A DNA stretch of 64,000 nt from Pantoea conspicua (GTDB taxonomy: Bacteria > Pseudomonadota > Gammaproteobacteria > Enterobacterales > Enterobacteriaceae), in contig NZ_MLFN01000003.1 in assembly GCF_002095315.1 (NCBI RefSeq), forward strand, positions 102,544-166,543. Direction: 5' to 3'. Positions within the stretch are counted from its first letter, which is position 1; the number at the start of each line of letters is the position of its first letter. Position numbers and translations under genes: made by a program. Below the pieces are notes generated by a model, which was given only the letters and a program-made list of their open reading frames with translations, ran no database searches and had not been told where the DNA came from. Of the stretch, positions 29,797 to 41,766 are shown piece by piece.

Positions 29797-30312
29797 TTAC
29801 CGTTTTTTCAGATGTGAGACAAAATTGCAGGGACGGGTGCGCGCATCCAGCTGGTCAGCAATAATCCGCTCCCAGGCGCTGCGGCAGGCACTGGTCGAGC
29901 CTGGCACCGCAAAAATTAAGGTCTGATTTGCCATTCCGGCTATGGCGCGCGACTGCAGCGTCGAGCCGCCGATTTCTTCATAGGAGATCATCCGGAACAG
30001 CTCGCCAAATCCGTCAATCTCGCGGTCGAACAGCGGCAGTAGCGCTTCCGGCGTGCTGTTTTTCAGGTTGAAGCCGGTGCCGCCATTAATGATCACCACC
30101 TGCACGTCGTCACTGGCGATCCAGCGCGATACGGTGGCGCGAATGCGGTAAAGATTATCCGGCACGATGGCATGATCGACCACCTCGTGACCCGCCTCAA
30201 GGGCGGCGTTGCGCAGATAGTCGCCCGAGGTATCCTCGCTGGCGTCGCGGCGATCTGACACCGTCATCACCGCAATCTGCACCGCCTGAAATTCGCTGGC
30301 TGCTTTGCCCAT
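29797..30312 (-). CDS. moaB: Molybdopterin adenylyltransferase-like protein MoaB
   Basis: MogA/MoaB-fold protein of 171 residues with [34 protein letters not shown] (GGTG motif) and [17 protein letters not shown]. In E. coli the adenylylation step is done by MogA and MoaB appears dispensable. Second gene of the moa operon, 14 bases after moaA. Confidence 0.96.
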   Translation of the reverse strand: MGKAASEFQAVQIAVMTVSDRRDASEDTSGDYLRNAALEAGHEVVDHAIVPDNLYRIRATVSRWIASDDVQVVIINGGTGFNLKNSTPEALLPLFDREIDGFGELFRMISYEEIGGSTLQSRAIAGMANQTLIFAVPGSTSACRSAWERIIADQLDARTRPCNFVSHLKKR

Positions 30313-30326
30313 AACGCCTCCTGAAA

Positions 30327-31313
30327 TTAACCGCCAATGTAAGAGAGATTCTGCGTGATGCCGGTGTTGCCCTGATGGAGAAAATGGGTCTGCTTTTTCT
30401 GCCCAAGGCTGCTGGCGATGCGTGCCTGCAGTTCCGCCTGCTGATCGTCAGAGGCCAGCAGATCACGCAGCGGCACACCCCCGTCGCCAAACAGGCAGAG
30501 GTGCAGGTTACCCTGCGCCGAAACCCGCAGCCGGTTGCAGCTGGCACAAAAATCTTTGGCGTACGGCATAATCAGGCCAATCTCACCGACATAATCGGGA
30601 TGGTAAAAGACCTGGGCCGGGCCGTCGCTGCGGCCGCTTTGACGCCGCTGCCAGCCCTGGGCAATCAGTTGATCACGGATCACCATGCCGGAAACGTGCT
30701 GATCGCGGAACAGCGTACCGCCATCACCGGTTTCCATCAGTTCAATGAAGCGCAGCTGAATCGGGCGGGTACGGATCCAGTCGAGGAAGGTTGCCAGGTT
30801 GCGGCTATTGAGATCGCGCATCAGCACGCTGTTGACTTTGACCTGGTGAAAACCGGCGTCAAAGGCGGCGTCGATGCCCGCCATCACCTGATGGAATTTA
30901 TCCTGGCCGGTGATAGCGTGAAACTGACGGGCATCGAGGCTATCGACGCTGACGTTGAGCGCGGTTAAGCCCGCCTCACGCCACTGCTTCACGTCACGCG
31001 CCAGCCGGTAACCGTTGGTGGTGACGGCGATATGGCGAATCGATTGGTTTTCACGCACCGCGGCGATGATGTCGGTAAAGTCGCGACGCAGTGACGGTTC
31101 GCCGCCGGTCAGCCGCACTTTTTCCGTGCCGGCAGCGGCGAAAGCCCGCGTGACGCGACGGATTTCATCCAGAGAGAGAAAGCTTTTGTTGCGAATGCCG
31201 TGCGGCTTGTAGCCATCAGGCAGACAGTAGGTACAGCGGAAGTTACACACATCCGTGACCGACAGGCGCAGGTAATAGAACTTACGCGCGTATGCATCAG
31301 TAAATTGTGACAC
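30327..31313 (-). CDS. moaA: GTP 3',8-cyclase MoaA
   Basis: Radical-SAM enzyme catalysing the first step of molybdopterin synthesis. The N-terminal cluster motif is CNFRCTYC and the C-terminal cluster has [18 protein letters not shown]; the essential double glycine closes the protein (LSYIGG). 328 residues, starting with GTG 31313 preceded by an AAAGGTG ribosome site, matching the E. coli N-terminus SQxTDA. The Moco riboswitch directly upstream controls the whole operon. Confidence 0.97.
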   Translation of the reverse strand: MSQFTDAYARKFYYLRLSVTDVCNFRCTYCLPDGYKPHGIRNKSFLSLDEIRRVTRAFAAAGTEKVRLTGGEPSLRRDFTDIIAAVRENQSIRHIAVTTNGYRLARDVKQWREAGLTALNVSVDSLDARQFHAITGQDKFHQVMAGIDAAFDAGFHQVKVNSVLMRDLNSRNLATFLDWIRTRPIQLRFIELMETGDGGTLFRDQHVSGMVIRDQLIAQGWQRRQSGRSDGPAQVFYHPDYVGEIGLIMPYAKDFCASCNRLRVSAQGNLHLCLFGDGGVPLRDLLASDDQQAELQARIASSLGQKKQTHFLHQGNTGITQNLSYIGG

Positions 31314-31325
31314 CAGAACACCTTT

Positions 31326-31424
31326 CCAGATTGGGAGATGCAGTCATTTCTTCCTGCACCCTGGTAGCTCAATGGCTACGGCCTGACTCCCCTATCCGCA
31401 GACGTAGGCAATCAGGCTGGAGTG
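31326..31424 (-). ncRNA. Molybdenum cofactor (Moco) riboswitch of moaA
   Basis: The moaA leader on the minus strand holds the Moco RNA motif: a paired CCAGCCTGATTGCC...GGCAATCAGGCTGG-type core, the GTAGCCATTGAGCTACC hairpin, and the GTGCAGGAAGAAATGACTGCA hairpin close to the ribosome site. This is nearly identical in arrangement to the E. coli moaA leader, where the RNA lowers expression when cofactor is abundant. Recognised by eye; an Rfam covariance search (RF01055) would confirm it. Confidence 0.85.
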
Positions 31425-31640
31425 TACGCTGACCCGTTGATCAGCGCGGTTAACAGGATGGTAGCGTGAATTTCGCTACTCTTCCATTCGCTGTTTTCGT
31501 TATATATTCTGATACATATCGAATTTTCACCGCATTTTCGCCACAGGATACGGTAAAATGCGTTTCAGATTTTGACGCAAGTCATCCGCGCGGGTTTAGC
31601 GTTTAGAGCGACGCCACGCGACAGGCTATTAAGGAGAAGT

Positions 31641-32546
31641 ATGAATCGCACACTGGCCGATCTTGATCGCGTGGTGGCACTCGGCGGCGGACACGGTTTA
31701 GGCCGCGTGATGTCAGCGCTGTCGCCGCTCGGCTCGCGTCTCACCGGCATCGTTACCACCACCGACAATGGGGGGTCAACCGGCCGCATTCGCCGCTCAG
31801 AAGGCGGCATCGCCTGGGGCGATATGCGTAACTGCCTTAACCAGCTGATCGCCGAACCGAGCGTGGCTTCAGCGATGTTTGAATATCGCTTTGCCGGTAA
31901 CGGGGAACTGGCCGGACATAATCTGGGCAATCTGATGCTGAAAGCGCTGGATCACCTGAGCGTACGCCCGCTGGAAGCGATCAATATCATTCGTAATCTG
32001 CTGAAGGTCGATGCGTTTTTGATTCCGATGTCGGAGCAACCGGTGGATCTGGTGGCGCTCGACGTGGAAGGCAACATGGTTTACGGCGAAACGGCGATTG
32101 ATGAAATGAAGCAACCGCCGCAGGAGATGATGCTGCATCCCAACGTCCAGCCGACCCGGGAAGCGCTGGATGCGATTGGCGAAGCGGATTTAATCCAGAT
32201 CGGGCCAGGCAGTTTTTACACCAGCCTGATGCCGATTCTGCTGATGGAAGAGATGGCGCAGGCGCTGCGTCGCACCCCCGCTACTATGGTATTTATCGGC
32301 AATCTGGGACGTGAACTCAGCCCGGCGGCGGCCAGCCTGACGGTGGCCGACAAGCTGGCGATGATGGAGCGCTATATTGGCAAACGGGTGATCGACGCGA
32401 TTGTGGTCAGCCCTTCCGCCGATATCAGCCAGGTCGATAACCGGCTGATTGTCCGCGAGCCACTGGAGGCCGCCGATATCAAATATCGTCACGACCGCCA
32501 GCTGCTGCGGGTTGCGCTGGAGCACGCCATTCAGGGTTTTAACTGA
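31641..32546 (+). CDS. yvcK: YvcK/CofD-family protein (YbhK)
   Basis: A 301-residue protein of the YvcK family, which shares the CofD fold that binds nucleotide-sugars; in Bacillus YvcK is needed for gluconeogenic growth and cell shape. Motifs: [46 protein letters not shown] and [18 protein letters not shown] 31641 is preceded by AAGGAG. Same place as E. coli ybhK, between moaA (divergent) and uvrB (convergent). Confidence 0.95.
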   Translation: MNRTLADLDRVVALGGGHGLGRVMSALSPLGSRLTGIVTTTDNGGSTGRIRRSEGGIAWGDMRNCLNQLIAEPSVASAMFEYRFAGNGELAGHNLGNLMLKALDHLSVRPLEAINIIRNLLKVDAFLIPMSEQPVDLVALDVEGNMVYGETAIDEMKQPPQEMMLHPNVQPTREALDAIGEADLIQIGPGSFYTSLMPILLMEEMAQALRRTPATMVFIGNLGRELSPAAASLTVADKLAMMERYIGKRVIDAIVVSPSADISQVDNRLIVREPLEAADIKYRHDRQLLRVALEHAIQGFN

Positions 32547-32547
32547 G

Positions 32548-34569
32548 TTACGAGGTGGCGATAAACAGCGTGCGCAGTTCATGCAGCTGATCGCGCACGC
32601 TGGCGGCCTGTTCGAACTCCAGGTTCTGCGCATGTTGCTGCATCTGCCCTTCCAGCTCGTGGATCTTTTTCTGCAGGGCCTGCGGCGACAGCGCCAGATA
32701 ATCCGCTTCCGCCTCGGCGGCACCGCGTCGTGCCGGTTTCGCTTTGCCCCGGGTTTTCACCACGTTGTTGCCCAGTTCCAGAATATCGGTGATCTTTTTA
32801 TTCAGACCCTGCGGCACAATGCCGTTCTCTTCGTTGTACTGCTGCTGTTTCTCGCGACGCCGTTCGGTCTCTTCAATCGCCCGCGCCATTGACGGGGTAA
32901 TTTTATCGCCATAAAGAATGGCTTTGCCGTTGATATTACGCGCCGCACGACCAATGGTCTGAATCAGTGAGCGCTCGGAACGCAGGAAGCCCTCTTTATC
33001 CGCATCCAGAATCGCCACCAGCGACACTTCCGGCATATCCAGACCCTCACGCAGTAAGTTAATACCCACCAGCACATCAAACTCACCCAGGCGTAAATCA
33101 CGGATAATCTCCATCCGTTCCACGGTGTCGATGTCAGAGTGCAGGTAACGCACCTTCTCGCCGTGCTCTTCCAGGTATTCGGTCAGATCTTCCGCCATTC
33201 GCTTGGTCAGCACTGTCACCAGCACGCGTTCGTTGATTGCCACCCGCTGACGGATTTCCGACAGCAGATCGTCGACCTGGGTCGCCACCGGACGCACTTC
33301 GAGGATCGGGTCGAGCAGACCGGTAGGACGCACCACCTGGTCGATCACTTCGCTGCCCGATTTCTCCAGCTCATATTTGCCCGGCGTGGCCGACACATAG
33401 ATAGTCTGCGGGGCCAGCGCCTCAAACTCTTCAAACTTCATCGGACGGTTATCCAGCGCCGACGGCAGGCGGAAACCGTACTCCACCAGCGTCTCTTTAC
33501 GCGCCCGGTCGCCTTTATACATGCCGCCGATTTGCGGAATGGTAACGTGCGATTCGTCGACCACCAGCAGGCCGTCGGCCGGCAGGTAGTCAAACAACGT
33601 CGGCGGGGCTTCGCCGGGCCCGCGTCCGGAGAGATAGCGTGAATAGTTTTCGATGCCTGAGCAGTAGCCCAGCTCGCTCATCATCTCCAGATCGAACTGG
33701 GTACGCTGGGTAATACGCTGCTCTTCCAGCAGTTTATTATTTTCCAGCAGCACTTTGCGGCGATCCGCCAGCTCCACTTTGATATCTTCCATCGCCTGAA
33801 TAATGCGCTCACGCGGCGTCACGTAGTGCGTTTTCGGGTAGATAGTAAAGCGCGGCACCACCGAATCAATCTGGCCGGTCAGCGGGTCAAACAGCGACAG
33901 GCGCTCTACCTCTTCATCGAACAGCTCGACGCGCAGGGCGATATCGTCTGACTCCGCCGGGAAGATATCAATCACCTCACCGCGCACCCGGAAAGTGCCG
34001 CGCTGAAACGCCTGATCGTTACGGGTATATTGCAGCTCCGACAGGCGACGCAGGATGCTGCGCTGATCGATGATCATGCCGCGAGTTAAGTGCAGCATCA
34101 TTTTCAGGTAGAGGTCGGGATCACCCAGACCGTAGATCGCAGAGACTGAGGCGACCACGATCACATCGCGCCGCTCCAGCAACGCTTTGGTCGCCGACAG
34201 ACGCATCTGTTCAATGTGTTCGTTAACCGAGGCATCCTTTTCAATAAAGGTGTCAGAACTGGGCACATAGGCTTCCGGCTGATAGTAGTCGTAGTAGGAG
34301 ACGAAAAACTCGACCGCGTTATCCGGGAAAAACTCCTTCATTTCACCGTACAGCTGAGCCGCCAGCGTCTTGTTCGGCGCCAGAACCATGGTTGGACGGT
34401 TGAGATCGGCAATCACGTTGGCCACGGTGAAGGTTTTCCCCGAGCCGGTTACGCCTAATAACGTCTGGTGGGCCAGTCCATCTTCCAGACCCTCTTCCAG
34501 ACGACGAATCGCCTCGGGCTGATCGCCGGAAGGTTTGAAAGCGGAATTTAATTTAAAGGCTTTACTCAT
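32548..34569 (-). CDS. uvrB: Excinuclease ABC subunit B
   Basis: Damage-recognition helicase of nucleotide excision repair, acting with UvrA and UvrC. 673 residues: Walker [11 protein letters not shown] (about residue 39), beta-hairpin region [18 protein letters not shown] (II), SATPG, and motifs [26 protein letters not shown] and QTIGRAARN; a C-terminal UVR domain ([28 protein letters not shown]) for UvrC binding. Stop codon lies one base from yvcK. An SOS box sits in its promoter region. Confidence 0.98.
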   Translation of the reverse strand: MSKAFKLNSAFKPSGDQPEAIRRLEEGLEDGLAHQTLLGVTGSGKTFTVANVIADLNRPTMVLAPNKTLAAQLYGEMKEFFPDNAVEFFVSYYDYYQPEAYVPSSDTFIEKDASVNEHIEQMRLSATKALLERRDVIVVASVSAIYGLGDPDLYLKMMLHLTRGMIIDQRSILRRLSELQYTRNDQAFQRGTFRVRGEVIDIFPAESDDIALRVELFDEEVERLSLFDPLTGQIDSVVPRFTIYPKTHYVTPRERIIQAMEDIKVELADRRKVLLENNKLLEEQRITQRTQFDLEMMSELGYCSGIENYSRYLSGRGPGEAPPTLFDYLPADGLLVVDESHVTIPQIGGMYKGDRARKETLVEYGFRLPSALDNRPMKFEEFEALAPQTIYVSATPGKYELEKSGSEVIDQVVRPTGLLDPILEVRPVATQVDDLLSEIRQRVAINERVLVTVLTKRMAEDLTEYLEEHGEKVRYLHSDIDTVERMEIIRDLRLGEFDVLVGINLLREGLDMPEVSLVAILDADKEGFLRSERSLIQTIGRAARNINGKAILYGDKITPSMARAIEETERRREKQQQYNEENGIVPQGLNKKITDILELGNNVVKTRGKAKPARRGAAEAEADYLALSPQALQKKIHELEGQMQQHAQNLEFEQAASVRDQLHELRTLFIATS

Positions 34570-34647
34570 GAATGCAGTTCCTGCTGAAGAAGTCGGCGGG
34601 CAGGCACCTATTTTACTCTGCTATGGTGATTTTGCCAGAAAATAATA

Positions 34648-34663
34648 CTGGATATAAAAACAG
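34648..34663 (-). promoter_or_regulatory. LexA (SOS) box of uvrB
   Basis: On the minus strand the sequence reads CTGTTTTTATATCCAG, matching the CTG-N10-CAG SOS consensus and nearly identical to the E. coli uvrB SOS box. It lies 79 bases upstream of the uvrB start codon. Confidence 0.85.
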
Positions 34664-34957
34664 TGCTCAGGCAATGTAAACCCCATCGTCGGGGTAGTTT
34701 TTCGCCGACGCCTGCCGCTTGCTTTATCGGCCAGTTTGTTGCGCAAGGTTATCCCCAGGCGGAGATCGGATTTAACATTTGTCAATAGACCGTCATAAAA
34801 TTACAGTTCGATGAACTGACAGATAATTTGCAGGCTTGTTTTTTAATAAGTAATTGATTTAATTATGCTATGTCGAAAAGCCCAGATTCTCGACATTATG
34901 TAACCAGGCCGCGTATTTCCTCGCTTTCAACCTGTTTTCATTATCTAATGCACAAGG

Positions 34958-34980
34958 TTATCCACAGGAATGGTGGATAA
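34958..34980. promoter_or_regulatory. Pair of inverted DnaA boxes upstream of uvrB
   Basis: A perfect DnaA box TTATCCACA (34958-34966, plus strand) faces a one-mismatch box on the other strand (34972-34980, TTATCCACC) with 5 bases between. A third weaker box (TTATCCCCA) lies at 34749-34757. DnaA binding in the uvrB control region is known from E. coli; binding here is inferred from sequence only. Confidence 0.6.
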
Positions 34981-35241
34981 GTGATGGCAGCCCCGCCGCC
35001 ATCGGCTGTGTATAATTTTTCCCTGCCGTCTGGGTTCACCGAAAATAATTTTTTTTCCGCTAAATTTCTCCACTGCCGCTGACAAATTGTTCTGCTTTTT
35101 TTAACTGACTCAGACAATCTGCTGCTAATTTACTCCTTCAGCCCGCCATTCTTAATCAGAATCGTTGCCTCATCTTTGCACGGCTGCACCAGAAATGCCG
35201 CCTGCTGGCACTGTGAAAGTGCAGCCCGGTTATCACTTGCA

Positions 35242-35260
35242 GAAATTGATAAGCGTTTCT
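35242..35260 (+). promoter_or_regulatory. Possible Fur box
   Basis: GAAATTGATAAGCGTTTCT matches 12 of 19 positions of the Fur consensus and forms an imperfect dyad with the following CATC. It is about 200 bases upstream of the ABC ATPase gene. Weak evidence without a scoring matrix. Confidence 0.3.
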
Positions 35261-35463
35261 CATCTATATCGGATGCTCAACCGCGCTGGCGGCTGAAAAA
35301 CCCCCCGCTGTCGAATCTGGCCTGGTAATTGCAAGTTTCAATCGCGTCAACGCGCACCGCGCGCACTGTGCTGCAGTGGTGAGATGACCATTGCTGATAA
35401 CTTGTTTGCCAGACGACACAGAGCGGAAGCATTCAGGCTAATGATCGGAAAGGAGAGTGTCAG

Positions 35464-36186
35464 ATGCTGAGTTTACGTTCGGTAAATCAATTTTACGGTC
35501 AAAATCATATCCTGTGGGATGTGGATCTCGATCTGTCGCCTGGCACCTGCACCGGCGTTCTCGGCCGGCCAGGCATGGGGAAAACCACCCTGGTCAACTG
35601 CATTATGGGGCGGTTGCCGATCAACAGCGGATCGATCTCGTGGAAAGAAGATGGCTCACCGCCTGCCGACCTGCTGCTGCAGCCGGCTGAACAGCGGGCG
35701 CAGATGGGGATTGGCTATGTGCCACAGGGACGTCATATCTTTACCCAGATGAGCGTGGAAGATAATTTGCTGATCGCCCTGCTGGCCGGTGCGAGTCAGG
35801 CCGACCGCCATCGTGCTATTCCCGAAATGGTGTTTGACCTGTTTCCGGCGCTCTATTCATTACGCCAGCAGCGCAGCGGCGATCTGCCGATCGATCAGCA
35901 GCAGCAGCTGGCCCTGGCGCGTGCGCTGGTGCTGCAGCCAAAACTGCTGATTCTTGATGAGCCCACCGACGGCATGTCACCCTGGCTGGAAGAGGAGATG
36001 GGTAACCTGATTCGCCGACTGAACCTCGACTATGGCCTGACGATTCTGCTGCTGGAGCAGCGGCTGTCGTTGATCCGTCGCGTGGCAGACTATTTTCTGC
36101 TGTTGCATCGCGGGCGTAATGTGGCGCAGGGCAAAATGGCGCAGCTGGATGACCACACCGTCAACAAATGGCTGACGGTGGCCTGA
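35464..36186 (+). CDS. Orphan ABC transporter ATPase, UrtE/LivF-like, with degenerate signature motif
   Basis: A 240-residue ABC ATPase most like UrtE of the urea/branched-chain amino acid (HAAT) class: LNQFYGQNHILWDVD start, Walker A GRPGMGKT (about 36-43), Q-loop GYVPQGRHIFTQMSVEDNL, Walker B LLILDEPTDGMSP and the family D/H-region LTILLLEQ. The ABC signature is abnormal: UrtE proteins have GGDLSGGQQQQLA, here it reads SGDLPIDQQQQLALARAL, so the LSGGQ serine and glycines that contact ATP are lost. No permease, binding protein or second ATPase gene is adjacent. It has a good ribosome site (GGAAAGGAG). It may be a remnant of an urt/liv operon, an ATPase lent to a distant transporter, or a protein with altered function. 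Confidence 0.85.
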   Translation: MLSLRSVNQFYGQNHILWDVDLDLSPGTCTGVLGRPGMGKTTLVNCIMGRLPINSGSISWKEDGSPPADLLLQPAEQRAQMGIGYVPQGRHIFTQMSVEDNLLIALLAGASQADRHRAIPEMVFDLFPALYSLRQQRSGDLPIDQQQQLALARALVLQPKLLILDEPTDGMSPWLEEEMGNLIRRLNLDYGLTILLLEQRLSLIRRVADYFLLLHRGRNVAQGKMAQLDDHTVNKWLTVA

Positions 36187-36187
36187 T

Positions 36188-37594
<1,407 letters not shown>

Positions 37595-37611
<17 letters not shown>

Positions 37612-38746
37612 GCAGCGCCTCCAGCAGAATATCGATGTCGTCCGGCTGATGCGCCGCCGTCAGGGTAATACGCAGCCGGGCAGTGCCTGGCGGCACGGTG
37701 GGCGGCCGGATAGGGCTGACCCAGCAGCCCGCTTCCGCCAGACGAGCGGAGAGTGCCATCGCTTCCGCGTTGTCGCCGACGATTAACGGCTGAATCGCAC
37801 TGACGGAATCCATCAGCTGCCACGGCAGCGAGGCTGCACCACGCCGGAAGCGCTGGATATTTTCCTGCAACCGCTGACGCAGCGCATCGCCCTGTTGAAC
37901 CTGACCGAGTGACGCCTGCAACGCCGCCGCCTGGGCGGCGGGCATGGCGGTCGAATAGATCAGATGGCGGCTGAACTGCACAAAATAGTCGGCGGTTTGT
38001 GCATCGCACAGCAGTGCCGCCCCGCTGACGCCAAAGGCTTTACCGAAGGTGACCACCAGCAGCTCGGGTTTTATTCCCTGCTGCCAGCAGCTGCCGCGCC
38101 CCTGCTCGCCTGTCACGCCAATCCCGTGCGCATCGTCCACCAGCAGCCAGCCCTGCGCGTCCCGTGTCTGTGCCGCTATCGCCGCCAGCGGCGCACTGTC
38201 GCCATCCATGCTGAAAATCCCTTCGGTCACCACCAGCGTCTCACCGCTGCAGGGCGAGGCCAGCCGTGCCGCCAGACTCGCCGGGCTATTGTGCGTAAAA
38301 CGGCGCAGCTGCGCCGGGCTGTGGCTGGCGGCATCCAGCAGCGAAGCGTGAGTGAGCTTGTCGGCCAGGATGCGATCGTTTTCCTCCCCCAGCAGATGGA
38401 TCACCGCCTGATTCGCCGCAAAGCCGGAGATAAACAGCAGCGCGCGGTCATAGCCGAGCCAGTCAGCCAGCTGTGCTTCCAGCGCCGCATGTTGCCGGTG
38501 ATAGCCGGTGACGTGGCCTGACGCACCGGCACCGGCTCCCGCCTGTTCTGCGCCGCGCTGCCAGCCGGCAATCAGCGCCGGATGCTGGGTTAAACCGAGA
38601 TAATCGTTGCTGGAAAAATGGCGATAGAGCCGTCCTCCGCTGTGCAGCGTGCGGGTGGTCTGGTGATCGATCACCGGGCGTTGCCGCCAGCCATCTGCGG
38701 CGCGTCGCCGATCCAGCGCCTGCGCCAGTCGTTGCTGCCAGCTCAT
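37595..38746 (-). CDS. bioF: 8-amino-7-oxononanoate synthase
   Basis: PLP enzyme that condenses pimeloyl-ACP with L-alanine. 383 residues; [34 protein letters not shown] and the PLP-lysine motif [12 protein letters not shown] (Lys about 236) are present. Its start codon shares one base with the bioB stop. Confidence 0.97.
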
Positions 38747-39777
38747 TACAGTGCCGCGTTATAGAACTGTTCAGTGTCGGCATGGAATAGCTGCTCGCTG
38801 AGTTGCTGCTCCTGCTGCTGATCGCCGTGCTGGATCTGGGTATGCTCCGGGTTCAGCCCCAGTTTGCGGAACAGTATCCGATCTTTATCCTCTTCCGGGT
38901 TCGGTGTGGTCAGCAGTTTACAGCCGTAGAAAATCGAGTTTGCTCCGGCCATAAAGCACATCGCCTGGGTCTGCTCACTCATCTGCTCACGGCCCGCCGA
39001 CAGCCGGACGTGCGAGGTTGGCATCATGATGCGCGCCACTGCGATGGTGCGGATAAAATCAAACGGCTCAACATCATCGTTGTCGGCCAGCGGCGTTCCC
39101 CTGACCTTCACCAGCATATTGATCGGCACGCTTTCCGGCGGGGTCGGCAGGTTGGCTAACTGCACCAGCAGCCCGGCGCGATCGTTGACCGTTTCTCCCA
39201 GCCCGACGATGCCGCCTGAGCAGACTTTGATCCCGGCGTCACGCACTTTGCCCAGCGTATCCAGCCGTTCCTGATAGCTGCGGGTAGTGATGATGCTGCC
39301 GTAAAATTCCGGCGAGGTATCGAGGTTGTGGTTATAAAAATCCAGGCCGGCGCCCGCCAGCCGCTGCGCCTGCTGATCGCTGAGCGTACCCAGCGTCATA
39401 CAGGTTTCCATTCCCATCGCCTTCACGCCTTCCACCATTTTTTCCAGGTAAGGCATATCGCGCTCGTGCGGGTTTTTCCAGGCGGCGCCCATGCAGAAAC
39501 GGGTTGAACCGGCGGCTTTGGCCTGTCGTGCTGAGGTCAATACTTCCTCCACTTCCATCAGGCGTTCCGACTCCAGGCCGGTCTTGTAGCGCGCGCTCTG
39601 CGGGCAATATTTACAGTCTTCCGGGCAGGCTCCGGTTTTGATCGACAACAGGGTGCTGACCTGCACCTGGCGCGGATCGAAGTGCTGACGGTGCACCCGC
39701 TGCGCTTCAAACATCAGTTCAAGAAAAGGTTGATCAAACAGGGCCTGGGCCTGTGCAACTGTCCAGCGTTGTGCCAT
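38746..39777 (-). CDS. bioB: Biotin synthase
   Basis: Radical-SAM enzyme that inserts sulfur into dethiobiotin. CPEDCKYC (cluster motif), the [15 protein letters not shown] segment and [19 protein letters not shown] (Arg of the 2Fe-2S cluster) are diagnostic. Start ATG 39777 ([14 protein letters not shown]) with GGAG upstream gives 343 residues; a TTG four codons earlier is less likely. First gene of bioBFCD, divergent from bioA across the BirA operator. Confidence 0.98.
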   Translation of the reverse strand: MAQRWTVAQAQALFDQPFLELMFEAQRVHRQHFDPRQVQVSTLLSIKTGACPEDCKYCPQSARYKTGLESERLMEVEEVLTSARQAKAAGSTRFCMGAAWKNPHERDMPYLEKMVEGVKAMGMETCMTLGTLSDQQAQRLAGAGLDFYNHNLDTSPEFYGSIITTRSYQERLDTLGKVRDAGIKVCSGGIVGLGETVNDRAGLLVQLANLPTPPESVPINMLVKVRGTPLADNDDVEPFDFIRTIAVARIMMPTSHVRLSAGREQMSEQTQAMCFMAGANSIFYGCKLLTTPNPEEDKDRILFRKLGLNPEHTQIQHGDQQQEQQLSEQLFHADTEQFYNAAL

Positions 39778-39825
39778 TACGTGCTCCAAAAAAGGGTGTC
39801 ATCCCGACGATTAACGTGGTTATAC

Positions 39826-39858
39826 TTGTAAACTATATTTTTTTATTTTGGTTTACAA
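39826..39858. promoter_or_regulatory. BirA operator between bioB and bioA
   Basis: Inverted repeat TTGTAAAC (39826-39833) and GTTTACAA (39851-39858) separated by a 17-base A/T-rich spacer. It matches the E. coli bio operator, where biotinyl-5'-AMP-bound BirA represses both divergent promoters. A TATACT -10-like element for bioA overlaps the left arm. Confidence 0.93.
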
Positions 39859-39876
39859 CTCCGGTTTACGACGCCT

Positions 39877-41169
39877 ATGTTCACGCCTGAAGACGCCCGC
39901 TTTGATCGCCAGCACATCTGGCACCCCTACACCTCAATGCAGGACCCCCTGCCCTGTTACCCGGTGGTTGCCGCGCACGGTTTCCAGCTGCAACTGGCCG
40001 ATGGCCGTGAGCTGGTCGATGGCATGTCCTCGTGGTGGGCGGCGATCCACGGCTACAACCATCCGCGACTGAACCGGGCGCTGACCCAGCAGATGGCGCA
40101 GATGTCACACGTGATGTTTGGCGGTATTACCCATCCGGCCGCCGTGGCGCTCTGCCGTCAGCTGGTGACGATGACGCCCGCGGCGCTGGAGTGCGTTTTT
40201 CTCGCCGATTCCGGCTCGGTAGCGGTGGAAGTATCGATGAAAATGGCGCTGCAATACTGGCTGGGACGCGGTGAAACCCGGCAGCAGTTCCTGACGCTGA
40301 AACGCGGCTATCACGGTGATACCTTTGCGGCGATGTCGGTGTGCGATCCGGAGAATTCGATGCACAGCCTGTGGCGCGGCTATCTGCCTGAACATCACTT
40401 TGCTGAAGCACCGGCCTGCGGCTTTGATGATGAATGGCAGAGCCAGGATTTTGATGTTTTTGCCCGGCTGATAGAACAGCATCAGCAGCAGCTGGCGGCG
40501 GTGATTCTGGAACCGATCGTGCAGGGCGCTGGCGGGATGCGCTTCTACCATCCTCGCTATTTACAGCAGGTTCGTGAAGCGTGCGATCGCTACGGTCTGC
40601 TGCTGATTGCCGATGAGATTGCTACCGGCTTTGGCCGCACCGGCAGACTGTTTGCCTGTGAACATGCTGACATCACGCCCGATATTCTGTGCGTCGGCAA
40701 AGCGCTGACCGGCGGCATGATGACCCTGGCGGCGACCCTGACTACCCGTGAGGTGGCTGATACCATCAGCCGCAGTGCGGCCGGCTGTTTTATGCATGGT
40801 CCGACTTTTATGGGCAATCCGCTGGCCTGCGCGGTAGCGGTTGAAAGCCTGACTCTGCTGGCCGAAGGCGAGTGGCAGCGTCAGGTTGCCGCTATCGAAC
40901 GTCAGCTTCGGGCAGAGCTGCTGCCGTTGCGCAGTGCGCCGCAGGTGGCGGATGTGCGGGTGCTGGGCGCAATTGGCGTGGTCGAGACTCACCGTGCCGT
41001 GAATATGGCGGCGCTGCAGCAGTTCTTTGTTGAGCAAGGGGTCTGGATCCGGCCGTTTGGCCGGCTGATCTACCTGATGCCGCCCTATATCATCACGCCG
41101 CAGGCGTTGAGCAAACTGGTGCAGGCGATTGGCGCAGCGCTTGAGCATTCTTCACATTTTGCCGACTGA
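39877..41169 (+). CDS. bioA: Adenosylmethionine-8-amino-7-oxononanoate aminotransferase
   Basis: PLP aminotransferase that uses SAM as amino donor to make DAPA. 430 residues; [10 protein letters not shown] at the N-terminus, [42 protein letters not shown] and the lysine motif [11 protein letters not shown]. Transcribed away from bioBFCD and controlled by the shared BirA operator. Confidence 0.98.
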   Translation: MFTPEDARFDRQHIWHPYTSMQDPLPCYPVVAAHGFQLQLADGRELVDGMSSWWAAIHGYNHPRLNRALTQQMAQMSHVMFGGITHPAAVALCRQLVTMTPAALECVFLADSGSVAVEVSMKMALQYWLGRGETRQQFLTLKRGYHGDTFAAMSVCDPENSMHSLWRGYLPEHHFAEAPACGFDDEWQSQDFDVFARLIEQHQQQLAAVILEPIVQGAGGMRFYHPRYLQQVREACDRYGLLLIADEIATGFGRTGRLFACEHADITPDILCVGKALTGGMMTLAATLTTREVADTISRSAAGCFMHGPTFMGNPLACAVAVESLTLLAEGEWQRQVAAIERQLRAELLPLRSAPQVADVRVLGAIGVVETHRAVNMAALQQFFVEQGVWIRPFGRLIYLMPPYIITPQALSKLVQAIGAALEHSSHFAD

Positions 41170-41244
41170 AGCGGGCGAAGCGCTGGAACTGACTGCGCGT
41201 TTGGTTATGATGTCAGGCTAATGATCGACACGTGAGGAGAGGAA

Positions 41245-41721
41245 ATGCGCGTTTATAGTCAGGACTTTAACGACGGCGATAAAATGCCTGAGAAGCACGT
41301 TTTCAATGGCATGGGCTATCAGGGCGAGAACATCTCTCCCCATCTGGCCTGGGAAGCAGCCCCGGAAGGTACCAAAAGTTTTGTGGTGACCTGCTACGAT
41401 CCCGACGCGCCAACCGGCTCCGGCTGGTGGCACTGGCTGGTGGCGAACATTCCGGCTACCACCACTTCTCTGCCGCAGGGCGCGGGCTCAGGCCAGGCCG
41501 GACTGCCGTCAGGGGCGATCCAGACCCGGACAGATTTTGGTCAGGCCGGTTACGGCGGTGCGGCGCCGCCGCAGGGCGAAACCCATCGCTACATTTTCAC
41601 GGTACATGCGCTGGATGTGGAAAAGATTGAGGTGGATGAGGGTGCCAGTGGTGCCATGGTCGGCTTTAATGTCCATTTTCACGCGCTGGCAAGCGCGTCA
41701 CTGACCGTGAACTACCAGTAA
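41245..41721 (+). CDS. ybhB: Phosphatidylethanolamine-binding-family protein YbhB
   Basis: A 158-residue PEBP/RKIP-fold cytoplasmic protein; E. coli YbhB is described as a possible kinase inhibitor, ligand unknown. Motifs: GENISPHLAWEAAPEGTKSFVVTCYDPDAPTGSGWWHW and the anion-binding GPAPPQGETHRYIFTVHALD-type region (here GAAPPQGETHRY). GGAGAGG precedes the ATG. Same position as in E. coli, after bioA. Confidence 0.95.
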   Translation: MRVYSQDFNDGDKMPEKHVFNGMGYQGENISPHLAWEAAPEGTKSFVVTCYDPDAPTGSGWWHWLVANIPATTTSLPQGAGSGQAGLPSGAIQTRTDFGQAGYGGAAPPQGETHRYIFTVHALDVEKIEVDEGASGAMVGFNVHFHALASASLTVNYQ

Positions 41722-41728
41722 TTCCGCT

Positions 41729-41754
41729 ACGCCTCTCCCGTCCGGGAGAGGCGT
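41729..41754. terminator. Hairpin between convergent ybhB and pgl
   Basis: An 11-bp perfect stem (41729-41739 with 41744-41754) with a 4-base loop lies between the two stop codons. T runs are short on both sides, so its strength is uncertain. Confidence 0.65.
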
Positions 41755-41766
41755 TAAATTGCAGCG

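Larger units (their letters stand above)
34570..35463. other. 894-base non-coding block between uvrB and the ABC gene
   Basis: No open frame of useful length on either strand, lower G+C than its neighbours, several A/T runs. It contains the uvrB control region (LexA box 34648-34663), DnaA boxes (34749-34757, 34958-34966, 34972-34980), an ATGTCGA/TCGACAT hairpin (34870-34896), and a Fur-like dyad (35242-35260). It may also hide a small RNA or the remains of a lost gene; I cannot identify either. Confidence 0.6.
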
